Shown here piece after piece: positions 17,258 to 27,226 of a DNA stretch of 64,000 nt (position 1 is the first letter of the stretch; the number at the start of each line of letters is the position of its first letter). The notes beneath the pieces are model-generated. The model saw only the letters and a list, made by a program, of their open reading frames with translations, did no database searches and was not told the origin of the DNA. The stretch is from Paenibacillus oryzisoli (GTDB taxonomy: Bacteria > Bacillota > Bacilli > Paenibacillales > NBRC-103111), in assembly GCF_001653565.1 (NCBI RefSeq), contig NZ_LYPB01000059.1, forward strand, positions 1 to 64,000, given 5' to 3'. The translations under genes were made by a program, and so were the position numbers.

Positions 17258-19083
17258 TCAAAGAGTTCTTATCCCGAATTCGTAAATTACTAACCAGTTA
17301 TATTCAAGTTCGGTTGACCTGGTATTTTCTCCTCATTTTGCTCCCATTAGCGGGATTTAGCCTATTTGCTATAGCCAAATCGCAGGTGATTCTGGAAGTG
17401 CAGACGGGGGAAAGGACACAGGGAGCCCTGCATACCATGACGGATTATCTCGATCTCACTTTGCAAAATATTGAGCAGTTATCCTCATTGATTGCTTTCG
17501 ATACGAATGTGAACACTACGCTGCAGTCTGTTGGTCAAGAGCCGGAAAAGCAGTCGTTCGTTCACTTTGCCCAAGTGATGGATCAGATAACTAGCATGAC
17601 GACTGTTAATCTCATTGTCGATCAAATCACGATTATTCATATGCCTTCACGCACAGTTATTTCGACCAAATTCGGTGGAGGCAAGCTGCCAGCGGGTGCG
17701 GAGAACCAAGAATGGTACCAGCATTTGATGGAAGCGAACGGGGGAACGATTTTTTTTACACCGCAGGTAGGTGAATCCTACTTCGATGCGGACAGTGTGC
17801 ATCTGATTCGGACGATGGATCCCTATAACCGCACGCTGATGAATCCGAATTTGCTTATTTTATCTGTGAAAAAGAGTGCTCTTATCGAGCTTGCGAAACC
17901 TCTGCTGCCTTCCAAGAATGCGAATATTTATCTCTTCGACAATGACGGAAGATCGATCACTGGCACAGGTGGAAGTGTGAATAACCAAGTTTGGGAGAAG
18001 GGGGACAAAGTCAGGACGATTCGCAAATCAACTCAAACAGGGACAGAAATGGTTACGATCAGTGTGAAATCGAAGCTATCTGGATGGTCGCTGATGATGG
18101 AGCAGCCCCTATGGGAAATTCGGAGTCATACCGACTCGTTGAAGATTTTCTCTTATAGCATCTTAGTTGTCAGTTTAGTCTTGGCGATTTGGACATCTTG
18201 GATTATTTATCGTGGTATCTCCGCACCGCTGCGCAAATTAGCTTATGGGATGAAGCAGCTCCGCACAGGGAATTTCACCATCCAACTCGAGGATACTCGT
18301 GTAGATGAATTAGGTTATGTGATTGAATCGTTTAACCGGATGGCGGAAAATCAGAAAACACTGATTCGAGATCACTATGAGAAGCAGCTTTTATTGTCCA
18401 AAATGGAACTGAAATTTTTGCAATCCCAAATTAATCCGCATTTTCTCTACAATACTTTGGATTCCATATATTGGACGGCCAAAAACTATGAAGCAGATGA
18501 AATTAGTGAGATGGTGTTGAATCTATCAAAATTTTTTCGTTTAAGCTTGAATAAAGGGAATGAGACCTTTACTGTTAAAGAAACGATTGAACATTTGAAG
18601 TATTATATTAAAGTACAGCAACTGCGATTCCTAGATCATTTCACGGTGCGCTTCGATATTGCGGAGGAAAGTGCGCATTATCATGTGCTGAAGCTCCTCC
18701 TTCAACCATTGGTTGAGAATGCTGTGCTACATGGCTTAGAGAAACAGAGCAGCGGCGGGGAACTTGCCATTTCTTCCTATGTCGATGGTGGCTATCTCGT
18801 CTTGGAAGTACGCGATAATGGCGTTGGTGTTAGTAATGATCGGCTAGATTATATCTGCGGTAAGTTAGAAGAAGCAGCTAGGCAAGCGGTTGAAGGTATT
18901 TCTACCGATATCAAAAAGGAAAAGGACCTGTTCGGGTTGCGAAATGTTGTTGCACGAATGAAGTTATATTATGGAAATGAGTCACAATTTCAATTTGAGA
19001 GTGGTCATCACATGGGAACGCGGATTACGCTTCGTCTCCCACTGGACATGTGTGAATCACCCATAGAGGAGCAGGCAGGGTAG
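17233..19083 (+). CDS. YesM-type sensor histidine kinase
   Basis: A 616-residue membrane kinase. The order is transmembrane segment near residues 28-48, extracellular Cache-like sensor to about 295, second transmembrane segment (SILVVSLVLAIWTSWIIY), HAMP, His_kinase domain with QSQINPHFLYNTLDSI, and HATPase_c with N-box LVENAVLHG and G-box DNGVGV. The start at 17233 has GGGGAAG in front. An ATG at 17254 that overlaps the upstream stop is an equally good alternative. No response regulator lies next to it, which is unusual for the family; the unpaired YesN-type regulator at 1998-3596 is the nearest candidate partner. Confidence 0.9.
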   Translation: MVARNQPMIKEFLSRIRKLLTSYIQVRLTWYFLLILLPLAGFSLFAIAKSQVILEVQTGERTQGALHTMTDYLDLTLQNIEQLSSLIAFDTNVNTTLQSVGQEPEKQSFVHFAQVMDQITSMTTVNLIVDQITIIHMPSRTVISTKFGGGKLPAGAENQEWYQHLMEANGGTIFFTPQVGESYFDADSVHLIRTMDPYNRTLMNPNLLILSVKKSALIELAKPLLPSKNANIYLFDNDGRSITGTGGSVNNQVWEKGDKVRTIRKSTQTGTEMVTISVKSKLSGWSLMMEQPLWEIRSHTDSLKIFSYSILVVSLVLAIWTSWIIYRGISAPLRKLAYGMKQLRTGNFTIQLEDTRVDELGYVIESFNRMAENQKTLIRDHYEKQLLLSKMELKFLQSQINPHFLYNTLDSIYWTAKNYEADEISEMVLNLSKFFRLSLNKGNETFTVKETIEHLKYYIKVQQLRFLDHFTVRFDIAEESAHYHVLKLLLQPLVENAVLHGLEKQSSGGELAISSYVDGGYLVLEVRDNGVGVSNDRLDYICGKLEEAARQAVEGISTDIKKEKDLFGLRNVVARMKLYYGNESQFQFESGHHMGTRITLRLPLDMCESPIEEQAG

Positions 19084-19135
19084 CGCTCACTGAGATCATA
19101 CAGCATGATAAATATACGAAAAAGAAGATGATGTG

Positions 19136-20542
19136 ATGGGAACGGCATGGAGCTTGAGACGGAAAGCTTGGCTGCATAAGCATTTCTCCGGCAAAGTGAT
19201 GGATTATCAACAGATTATTGGTTTATATATACCGATCCTTATCGATCAGGCATTCCTTGTTGGGCTTAATTTGGTGAATATTGCCATGATTAGTTCATCA
19301 GGCGTTGCTGCCGTTAGTGCAGTAAGTATGATTGATTCGCTGCAAATATTTCTGATCAGCGTATTCGTAGCCGTTTCAACAGGTGGAACGGTGGTCGTCG
19401 CTCAGTATAAAGGAAGCGGAAACGAAGGCATGGTAGCCAAAGCCGCAGCCAGTTCCATTTCTCTAGTGTCAGCATTCGCGCTCGGCATTAGCTTGTTAAT
19501 GATTGTTTTTCATACACCCGTGTTAACGCTGCTATTCGGAACTGCATCTCCGGAGGTTTTCGCTTATGCCAAGACCTATCTGATTGGGAGCAGTGCATCT
19601 TATGTGGGAATCGCAATTGTGGAGGCTGTTTGCGGTACATTGCGAGGGATCGGGAAGTCCAAGACATCCTTGAAACTCTCGTTAATTATGAATCTATCGT
19701 ATGTCTTATTGAACGTAATATGTATCCATTTCTTACAGATGGGTGTAGATGGATTGATTATCGCCGTGAATGTGTCCAGATTTCTAGCGGCATTCGTAGC
19801 TGTGCTGTATGTGGTGAAATTAGATACGAATTTTCAAATGCGATTATACGACTTACTTCATGCTAATATCGCAATGATGAAGAAAATTTTGTTTATCGGG
19901 CTTCCATTTGCAGCGGAGCAAATGTTCTTTAATGGGGGTAAAATCGTAACGCAAGTATTTATCGTTAGTCTAGGGACGCATGCTATGGCGACGAATGCAA
20001 TCGGCGGTACGATTGCAGGGGTGTTACAGATTCCGGCTGCCGCGCTGTCTCTAACTACGGTAACTGTGATTGGACAATGTATGGGTGCGCAAAATGTGAA
20101 AGACGCACGCAAGTTTGCCAAATCGTTCCTTTGGCTTGCGTCGTTTACGCTACTCTTGACGGCACTGATTCTCCTTCCGTTGTTTAAACCGTTGATTAGT
20201 TTATTTCACCCGCCAGATGATATCATTCGGGAACTTTTTATCATCGTGTTGATTAATGCAATTGCACAGGTTCCACTCTGGCCAATCAGCTTTCTCTTGC
20301 CAGCCGCGCTTCGCGCTGCGGGAGATTCCAAATTCACATCGGTTACCTCCATGTTGTCTATGTGGTTATTCCGGGTCGTTCTAGGCTATGTGCTTGGCAT
20401 CCTGTTTCACATGGGCATTATCGGTGTATGGTTAGCGATGAATATTGAATGGGGAGTTCGTGGCCTAATATTCCTTTGGCGTTTCAAGGGGGATCGATGG
20501 TATCGCCATCGATTGATTGAGCCGGCGACGGAGTTAAAGTAA
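19136..20542 (+). CDS. MATE family efflux transporter
   Basis: A 468-residue, twelve-span membrane protein with two homologous halves, typical MATE length. Visible family stretches include YIPILIDQAFLVGLNLVNIAMIS at the start, LPFAAEQMFFNGGKIVTQVFIVSLGTHAMATNAIG at the start of the second half, and FLLPAALRAAGDSKFT. MATE proteins export small molecules in exchange for Na+ or H+. The ATG at 19136 is used; a GTG one codon earlier is possible. It lies 52 bp after the kinase and probably shares its transcript, so it may move a metabolite of this island rather than a drug. Confidence 0.9.
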   Translation: MGTAWSLRRKAWLHKHFSGKVMDYQQIIGLYIPILIDQAFLVGLNLVNIAMISSSGVAAVSAVSMIDSLQIFLISVFVAVSTGGTVVVAQYKGSGNEGMVAKAAASSISLVSAFALGISLLMIVFHTPVLTLLFGTASPEVFAYAKTYLIGSSASYVGIAIVEAVCGTLRGIGKSKTSLKLSLIMNLSYVLLNVICIHFLQMGVDGLIIAVNVSRFLAAFVAVLYVVKLDTNFQMRLYDLLHANIAMMKKILFIGLPFAAEQMFFNGGKIVTQVFIVSLGTHAMATNAIGGTIAGVLQIPAAALSLTTVTVIGQCMGAQNVKDARKFAKSFLWLASFTLLLTALILLPLFKPLISLFHPPDDIIRELFIIVLINAIAQVPLWPISFLLPAALRAAGDSKFTSVTSMLSMWLFRVVLGYVLGILFHMGIIGVWLAMNIEWGVRGLIFLWRFKGDRWYRHRLIEPATELK

Positions 20543-20565
20543 TGAAAACAAGAAGACATGCAGAC

Positions 20566-20600
20566 AAGAAGACACCTTCCTTGCGATGGTGTTTTTTCTT
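20566..20600 (+). terminator. Intrinsic terminator after the MATE gene
   Basis: AAGAAGACACC pairs with GGTGTTTTTTCTT through an eleven-base loop, and the right arm doubles as the T run. Confidence 0.65.
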
Positions 20601-20616
20601 GTATTCGCAGCCATAC

Positions 20617-20815
20617 TTTCAAATAAATGTAAAATATACAGTTAATATTGCTGAATTTACTACATTTTAGTGAATAGATGGAAAAAGTACAGGTAAATTA
20701 AGCTTAATTAATAGTTTGGACGATTTTAGCAGAAATTAACTGTAGGAAATCCATCTACTGCTCTCAAAACGTGAGAATCGACAACAATAACAACATAAAA
20801 TCCAGTTATTTGGTT
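20617..20815. repeat. AT-rich repeat element with inverted ends
   Basis: About 200 bp without coding potential. Its ends carry two inverted copies of the repeat core (20625-20644 on plus, 20788-20807 on minus). The interior shares patchy similarity with the element at 23.5-23.7 kb, for example CTGAATT followed by AGATGGA and GTACAG in the same order. No transposase is present. It could be an old non-autonomous element or a structured intergenic repeat. Confidence 0.5.
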
Positions 20816-20844
20816 TGTGGAGTTGGAGAAAGGTATGTTAGTAG

Positions 20845-20908
20845 CAGAAGGGGTAGGGTAGGGGAGGAGAAGAGAAGAGAAGAGTAGAAGTAGGAGTAGG
20901 AGTAGGAG
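20845..20908 (+). repeat. Purine-only low-complexity tract
   Basis: The tract is G/A-rich, with GGGTA, AGAGA and AGTAGG short repeats. It lies between the repeat element and the gdhA terminator. No gene is seen from here to 21035. Confidence 0.5.
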
Positions 20909-21039
20909 CTGTCTGTAAGACGATAATTTTAACTTATAGTCAGTCCGCAAGCAGTTTTGCAATTAAAACTGAAGCTAGTGAAGTATAAATTAGAGTATGC
21001 CATTTGTGAAATTGGTGTAAATCTCACATGAAAACAACT

Positions 21040-21085
21040 AAAAACAGGGTGTCCTGATGTAGATTTCTCTACTCCAGGACACCCT
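21040..21085 (-). terminator. Intrinsic terminator of gdhA
   Basis: An 11-bp perfect stem AGGGTGTCCTG / CAGGACACCCT is followed on the minus strand by GTTTTTAG. It lies about 90 bp past the gdhA stop. Confidence 0.85.
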
Positions 21086-21172
21086 ATCCCTTTAAGGCAC
21101 TAAAGTTCCCATGTCATGTTCAATTGTCGAAAAAGCACTAATTTTGCATGTTAGTTCTCTTGACAATGGCGT

Positions 21173-22564
<1,392 letters not shown>

Positions 22565-22629
22565 TCAAATATGATAAAAAGTTTAATAGTATAGTTTTAC
22601 CTTATTCGAGCCAATTGGGCAATCAAAAT

Positions 22630-22644
22630 TTACATGTCATGTAA
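22630..22644. promoter_or_regulatory. Palindrome in the gdhA/TetR divergent region
   Basis: TTACATGTCATGTAA is a perfect dyad with 7-bp arms about a central T. It lies between the gdhA start and the TetR-family gene, at a place expected for an operator. Assignment to that regulator is inference. Confidence 0.45.
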
Positions 22645-22781
22645 GCTTACGAATTGGTGTTACGAAAGTGATCATTAGACTAAATTTACAAGTTGTAGTA
22701 TACTTTGCAAATTGTGAATTAGAATTTTCGCACAATGTATCAGGATACGTTTTATTATGGAAAAGAAAAGGAATTGCCTAT

Positions 22782-23363
22782 ATGGATAATCGAACACCGC
22801 GCATTGATCCTCGAATTCTTCGAACACGTCAATTGCTGAAAGACGCTTTTATCGAATTGCTTCAGGAAATGGATATCGAGAAAATATCAGTCAATCGCAT
22901 AGCAGAGCGCGCGACCATTAACCGAGTTACATTCTATCTCCATTATCGCGATATTCCCGATATGCTCGAGAAGATGGCAGATGAAATGATTGAAGACATC
23001 AATCGCATTTTGACTCATGCGCAGGACGTTCAGATTTCCAAGGAAGAAGATTGGCCGATGTTAGTGAATTTACTGGAACACTTTGCCGAACATGCGAAGT
23101 TTTATAAAGTCGTACTTGCCTCAAGACGGACTCCGATTTTTACAGAGCGCATGTTAAGGCTCCTGACGGAATTGGTTACCTCACGAATCGAGAAGATGGG
23201 GGATGAGTCTGTATTAGCTACAGCAGGTATTCAAAAAGATATTGCCATATGGTACGGTTCTTCCGCATTAATCGGCACCATTGTTGCTTGGCTTCGTCAA
23301 GATATGCCCTATACGCCGGTCTATCTAGCTAAGCAGTTTATTATGATGCGTACACTTACATAG
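22782..23363 (+). CDS. TetR/AcrR family transcriptional regulator
   Basis: 193 residues from the ATG at 22782, which has AAAAGGAA ten bases upstream; the open frame extends further upstream without a ribosome site. Residues ~10-60 form the TetR helix-turn-helix (RQLLKDAFIELL, ISVNRIAERATINRVTFYLHYRD). The rest is a helical ligand-binding domain. The effector is unknown. The gene may repress itself and gdhA, because it is divergent from gdhA and a dyad lies between them. No downstream operon partner is seen. Confidence 0.88.
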   Translation: MDNRTPRIDPRILRTRQLLKDAFIELLQEMDIEKISVNRIAERATINRVTFYLHYRDIPDMLEKMADEMIEDINRILTHAQDVQISKEEDWPMLVNLLEHFAEHAKFYKVVLASRRTPIFTERMLRLLTELVTSRIEKMGDESVLATAGIQKDIAIWYGSSALIGTIVAWLRQDMPYTPVYLAKQFIMMRTLT

Positions 23364-23538
23364 AAGAGATAGAAATTGAAAAGAGTTTAGGTGAGAGGGA
23401 GCTTGGCCATTCCAGGGCAAGCAAAGGGTAATCCTCAGGCCATCGCAGGGCAACCCCAGGCCCCATTCCAATACCTCATTCCTATGCCCAATACCTCCAG
23501 TGCATCCATTGCACGCTACCCAGACACGAGATACCCAT

Positions 23539-23560
23539 TTAACTGGAAAATATGATGTTA
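23539..23560 (+). repeat. Repeat copy, identical to 23590-23611
   Basis: A 22-bp exact direct repeat with the copy 51 bp downstream. Its core at 23541 reads AACTGGAAAATATGATGTTA. Confidence 0.7.
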
Positions 23561-23589
23561 TTATCTCAGTTTAGGGACATTATTTCAGA

Positions 23590-23611
23590 TTAACTGGAAA
23601 ATATGATGTTA
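23590..23611 (+). repeat. Repeat copy, identical to 23539-23560
   Basis: Second member of the exact 22-bp pair. The segment after it resembles the interior of the 20.6-kb element. Confidence 0.7.
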
Positions 23612-23704
23612 ATTTGATGTGTTTTTCCTGAATTAGCGAATTGCGATGAAATTTAGATGGACATTGTACAGCTATTGTTGGAAATCGTAAGAAATTCCTG
23701 ATTT

Positions 23705-23724
23705 TAACTGTATATTATCCAGTT
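23705..23724 (-). repeat. Inverted repeat copy closing the 23.5-kb element
   Basis: On the minus strand this reads AACTGGATAATATACAGTTA. It is opposite in orientation to the copies at 23541 and 23592, so the element has inverted ends like that at 20.6 kb. Confidence 0.6.
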
Positions 23725-23838
23725 ATTTGAAATTTCAACGCCTCAAAACAGACGGCACAACAGAGCTGTCGTTGAAACGAAGCGCCACACAAGGTTAGTT
23801 CCCCTTGCGCGGCGCTTTTTCGCGTCCACACACCTCGC

Positions 23839-23867
23839 CTGTTAACCCAACGAAAACATGTATATTG
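23839..23867 (+). promoter_or_regulatory. Conserved 29-bp upstream element, copy A (GH88)
   Basis: CTGTTAAC, then exactly 12 bp with CGAAA, then TGTATATTG. It lies 59 bp before the GH88 start. The same blocks with the same 12-bp gap occur before four other genes of this locus. It may be a promoter or operator; the TATATT could serve as a -10 box. Confidence 0.7.
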
Positions 23868-23926
23868 AGCAAGCGGCCTCTGATCGATATGCTTGGGACA
23901 TTCAACGAAGAGGGAGTGTAGAGATA

Positions 23927-25063
23927 ATGATACTAGAACAATGGATAGGAGAGGCCTGGGAACATGGTGTCCGCAAAGTAAAGAACACAAGCCTGCGAGT
24001 AGGTGCAGCATTTCCTCACGGATCGAACGAAGGACAATTTCAATTAACCTCGCCGCATTACTGGACAGCAGGTTTCTGGCCTGGGATCTTATGGCTCATA
24101 TATCAAGATCGCCAAGATGAACAATTACGCCAATTAGCAGAGAACTGCGAAGTGCAAATGGATGCTGTCATCGAGGCTTACGAGCCTCTTGATCATGATA
24201 TGGGCTTCATGTGGACGCTAACCTCGATCGCGAATTGGCATCTCACCGGCAATGAGCAGTCCAAACGCCGCGCTTTGAAGATTGCCAGCCATTTGGCGGG
24301 GCGATTCAATATGAAGGGAAACTTCATCCGCGCATGGAACAGCCCGGAGCGCGTAGGATGGGCAATCATCGATTGCATGATGAATTTGCCGCTGCTCTAC
24401 TGGGCGTCGCAACAAACGAACGACCCGCGCTTTAAGCATGTTGCAGAGGCGCATGCGGGAATGGCTGCGAAACAATTCATTCGTGCGGATGGCTCCGCCT
24501 ATCATATTGTCTGCTTCGACCCTGAGACAGGCGAACGCACCGGCGCTCTTGGCGGTCAAGGCTATGCGGAAGAGTCCGCATGGGCACGGGGCTCGGCTTG
24601 GTCGATCTACGGCTCGGTGCTTAGCTACCAACATACCGGCCGTGCCGACCTGCTGGCAGCAGCGGAGCATGCAGCCGCATTCTTCCTCTCACACTTACCG
24701 GAGGATAAGGTGCCGTACTGGGACTTCCGCCTGCCTACCTTCGAGGGGGCATCGCGGGATACGAGCGCCGCAGCGATAGCGGCAAGCGGACTACTCGACT
24801 TAGCCAAGGTATGCGAAGGCGATCGGGCACTCTTTTATAAGGAAGGGGCGTGTGCGATCTTGCAATCTCTATCACTTCATTATGTTGCGGACCATGCCGA
24901 AGAAGCGATTCTACGCTCAGGTACGGGGAACGTGCCGATGAATCAGAATATCAATAAGCCGCTCATTTACGGCGATTACTACTACATGGAAGCATTGGCG
25001 AAGCTGCAGGATTATCCATCTTTCTGGGAAATAGGCGCTGCTAAAGCGCATGTATATCGCTAA
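23927..25063 (+). CDS. GH88 unsaturated glucuronyl hydrolase
   Basis: 378 residues from the ATG at 23927. An earlier in-frame ATG at 23858 falls inside the conserved upstream element and is unlikely. The alpha/alpha-barrel enzyme hydrates and cleaves the 4,5-unsaturated uronic acid left at the non-reducing end of oligosaccharides by polysaccharide lyases. D91 (DHDMGFMW) and D149 (IIDCMMNLPLL) match the two catalytic aspartates known in UGL of Bacillus sp. GL1, and WTAGFWPGILWL, GYAEESAWARGSAW and YWDFRLP are further family stretches. There is no signal peptide, so it acts on imported products of the PL8 lyases. Confidence 0.93.
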   Translation: MILEQWIGEAWEHGVRKVKNTSLRVGAAFPHGSNEGQFQLTSPHYWTAGFWPGILWLIYQDRQDEQLRQLAENCEVQMDAVIEAYEPLDHDMGFMWTLTSIANWHLTGNEQSKRRALKIASHLAGRFNMKGNFIRAWNSPERVGWAIIDCMMNLPLLYWASQQTNDPRFKHVAEAHAGMAAKQFIRADGSAYHIVCFDPETGERTGALGGQGYAEESAWARGSAWSIYGSVLSYQHTGRADLLAAAEHAAAFFLSHLPEDKVPYWDFRLPTFEGASRDTSAAAIAASGLLDLAKVCEGDRALFYKEGACAILQSLSLHYVADHAEEAILRSGTGNVPMNQNINKPLIYGDYYYMEALAKLQDYPSFWEIGAAKAHVYR

Positions 25064-25103
25064 AAAAAGTGTATATCGGATAGCGAATCCCTATGACATC
25101 TCC

Positions 25104-25132
25104 CTGTTAACTAATCAAAATCATGTATATTG
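25104..25132 (+). promoter_or_regulatory. Conserved 29-bp upstream element, copy B (ABC importer)
   Basis: CTGTTAAC, 12 bp with CAAAA, TGTATATTG. It lies 60 bp before the permease start and has the same geometry as copy A. Confidence 0.7.
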
Positions 25133-25192
25133 TATGGATCACGGATTAGCGGGTACGATGAATTCAAATTACAGAGCAAGGAAGTGACACCG

Positions 25193-26179
25193 ATGAGTCA
25201 GACACTCCCTCCTTCAACACCAGCGATGGTTAATCAGAAGGCGAGTACAGCCAGAACCAAAAGCAATTGGTTAGTAAGGAAGTATGGCAAACGCGTATTA
25301 AAACAGAACATACCGTTGTACATCATGTTTGTGCCTATCATCCTTTTCTTCTTCATATTTAAATATTACCCGATGACGGGGCTCGTCATTGCTTTTAAGA
25401 AGTATAGCTTCATTAAGGGGATTTGGGGCAGCCCTTGGGCAGGCATGGACAACTTTAAAATGATCTTTCAGACGAAACAAATCTTCAGTATCGTGTGGAA
25501 CACATTAAAACTGAGTGGGTTAAGCATCATTATAGGATTCCCGGTTCCGATCATATTAGCTTTGTTGCTAAATGAGGTAAGGAAGATGCAATTCAAACGT
25601 TTGGTTCAAACGTTAGTTTATCTGCCGCATTTTCTCAACTGGGTCATTGTGGGGGGCATTGTCGTTACGGTCTTTTCACAAAGTACAGGTACGCTTAATC
25701 ATGTGATCGAAAAGCTTTTTGGAGAATCGTATCCCTTCTTATATAAAGAGTTTTCTTGGATAGCCATTTATCTGGGCTCAGGCGTTTGGAAGGAAGCGGG
25801 TTGGAACGCGATTATCTATCTCGCAGCACTAACGGCCATTGACCAAAGCTTATATGAAGCATCAAGTATAGATGGTGCTAATAAATGGCAGCAAACGATA
25901 CGTATTACCTTGCCGGCGATTCTGCCAACCATCATTATTATGCTCATCTTGAAGATCGGACATTTGATGGAATTAGGCTTCGATCAAGTATTCGTACTAC
26001 AGAATAATGCCACATTGGAAATTTCAGAGGTCATCAGTACATTCATGTACAAAATCGGAATTCAACAAGCGAATTTCAGCCTGGCGACAGCAATGGGATT
26101 GTTTGAATCCTTGGTTGGTTTAATCTTGGTGCTTGCAGCTAATCGCATTGCGCGCAGCTTCGGCCAAGGCTTATGGTAG
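25193..26179 (+). CDS. Sugar ABC transporter permease, LplB type (second importer)
   Basis: 328 residues from the ATG at 25193, with AAGGAAG eight bases upstream; the longer open frame would start within the conserved upstream element. It has a cytoplasmic N-terminus of ~45 residues, then about six spans starting with IPLYIMFVPIILFFFIFKYYPMTG-type sequence. The ATPase loop is YEASSIDGANKWQQTIRITLP. The LVQTLVYLPHFLNWVIVGG stretch is typical of LplB proteins. It is first gene of the importer in the lyase locus and would pair with the YtcP-type permease 43 bp downstream. Confidence 0.92.
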   Translation: MSQTLPPSTPAMVNQKASTARTKSNWLVRKYGKRVLKQNIPLYIMFVPIILFFFIFKYYPMTGLVIAFKKYSFIKGIWGSPWAGMDNFKMIFQTKQIFSIVWNTLKLSGLSIIIGFPVPIILALLLNEVRKMQFKRLVQTLVYLPHFLNWVIVGGIVVTVFSQSTGTLNHVIEKLFGESYPFLYKEFSWIAIYLGSGVWKEAGWNAIIYLAALTAIDQSLYEASSIDGANKWQQTIRITLPAILPTIIIMLILKIGHLMELGFDQVFVLQNNATLEISEVISTFMYKIGIQQANFSLATAMGLFESLVGLILVLAANRIARSFGQGLW

Positions 26180-26222
26180 GCAATCAGATAACGATGTGAC
26201 AAACGATTAGAAGGAGAAGCTT

Positions 26223-27098
26223 ATGAAGCATACAAGAGGAGAGAAGATATTTTACGCCCTCAACTATACATTTTTACTACTTATTGGTCTCAGTTGTTTG
26301 TTGCCAATTGTTCATATTCTAGCGTTGTCATTGAGTGATAAGCATGCATTGATGTCGGGGACGGTAAGCTTCTGGCCCGTTAACTTAAGCTTAGACGGCT
26401 ATAGTGCACTATTCAAGGAAAGTCCAATTCTCAAGGATTTTAAGAATAGTGTGGTTATCACTGTGATTGGGACATTCCTGAATATTGTGTTCACTATCCT
26501 AGCTGCTTACCCCTTGTCTAAGCGTTATTTTATCGGACGCAAATTTTATTCATTCGCTATTATTTTCACGATGATCTTCTCGGCTGGTCTTATTCCCACG
26601 TATTTATTAGTGCAGAAATTAGGGCTCATCAATAGTTATGGAGCGCTATGGCTGCCTGGTCTGATTACGGTGTGGAACCTCTTAGTATTGAGGAGTTTTT
26701 TCGAAGGATTACCAGAAGAGTTGGAGGAAGCTTCGCGTATTGATGGTTGCTCCGAATGGCGATTGATCTTTCAGATCGTGTTGCCATTGTCATTGCCAGT
26801 CTTAGCTGCGTTAACGTTATTCTATGGAGTAGGTCACTGGAATGCTTTCATGAATGTTCTCATTTATATCAATGACTCCAACAAGCTGAATTTAGCGGTA
26901 CTCGTGCAACAAATGATTCAGAATCAAAGTTTGATGCAGGAGCTGACGAATACACAGCCCGAACTAGCAGCAGCGATTACACCGGAAGGCGTTAAATCGG
27001 CAGGGGTTATTGTTATGACATTACCGATGTTGATCGTTTATCCATTCTTACAACGGTTTTTCGTCAAGGGTGTCATGGTCGGTGCAGTGAAAGGGTAA
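26223..27098 (+). CDS. Carbohydrate ABC transporter permease, YtcP type (second importer)
   Basis: A 291-residue six-span permease. The ATPase contact loop is LEEASRIDGCSEWRLIFQIVLPLSLP and the C-terminal signature is FVKGVMVGAVKG. AGAAGGAGAAG precedes the ATG. With the LplB-type partner and the lipoprotein downstream it forms an importer, probably for unsaturated oligosaccharides released by the PL8 lyases. As in the first importer, no ATPase is encoded nearby. Confidence 0.92.
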   Translation: MKHTRGEKIFYALNYTFLLLIGLSCLLPIVHILALSLSDKHALMSGTVSFWPVNLSLDGYSALFKESPILKDFKNSVVITVIGTFLNIVFTILAAYPLSKRYFIGRKFYSFAIIFTMIFSAGLIPTYLLVQKLGLINSYGALWLPGLITVWNLLVLRSFFEGLPEELEEASRIDGCSEWRLIFQIVLPLSLPVLAALTLFYGVGHWNAFMNVLIYINDSNKLNLAVLVQQMIQNQSLMQELTNTQPELAAAITPEGVKSAGVIVMTLPMLIVYPFLQRFFVKGVMVGAVKG

Positions 27099-27226
27099 TG
27101 GCTGGGAATTCCTTGAAAGGGGTGATGTGCAGCACTAAACATGGTAGTCTTAGTTTTACAAGTAGATGAGATTATTGGGGTTATCTTAACAATGAACGTA
27201 CATTACATGAGGGGTGACTTATTCAT

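Larger units (their letters stand above)
23364..23838. other. Intergenic stretch with three repeat copies
   Basis: No gene is called. The first ~150 bp are C-rich with recurring CAGGGCAA, CAGGCC and CAATACCTC words. The remainder is AT-rich and holds three copies of the AACTGGA-type repeat. A 54-codon open frame from 23391 is discussed under rejected items. Confidence 0.5.

Noticed and set aside
23391-23555. 54-codon Pro/Gln-rich open frame starting GTG after the TetR gene
   Set aside because: It ends inside a repeat copy, has a weak start context and resembles no domain; C-rich low-complexity spacer is the simpler reading.
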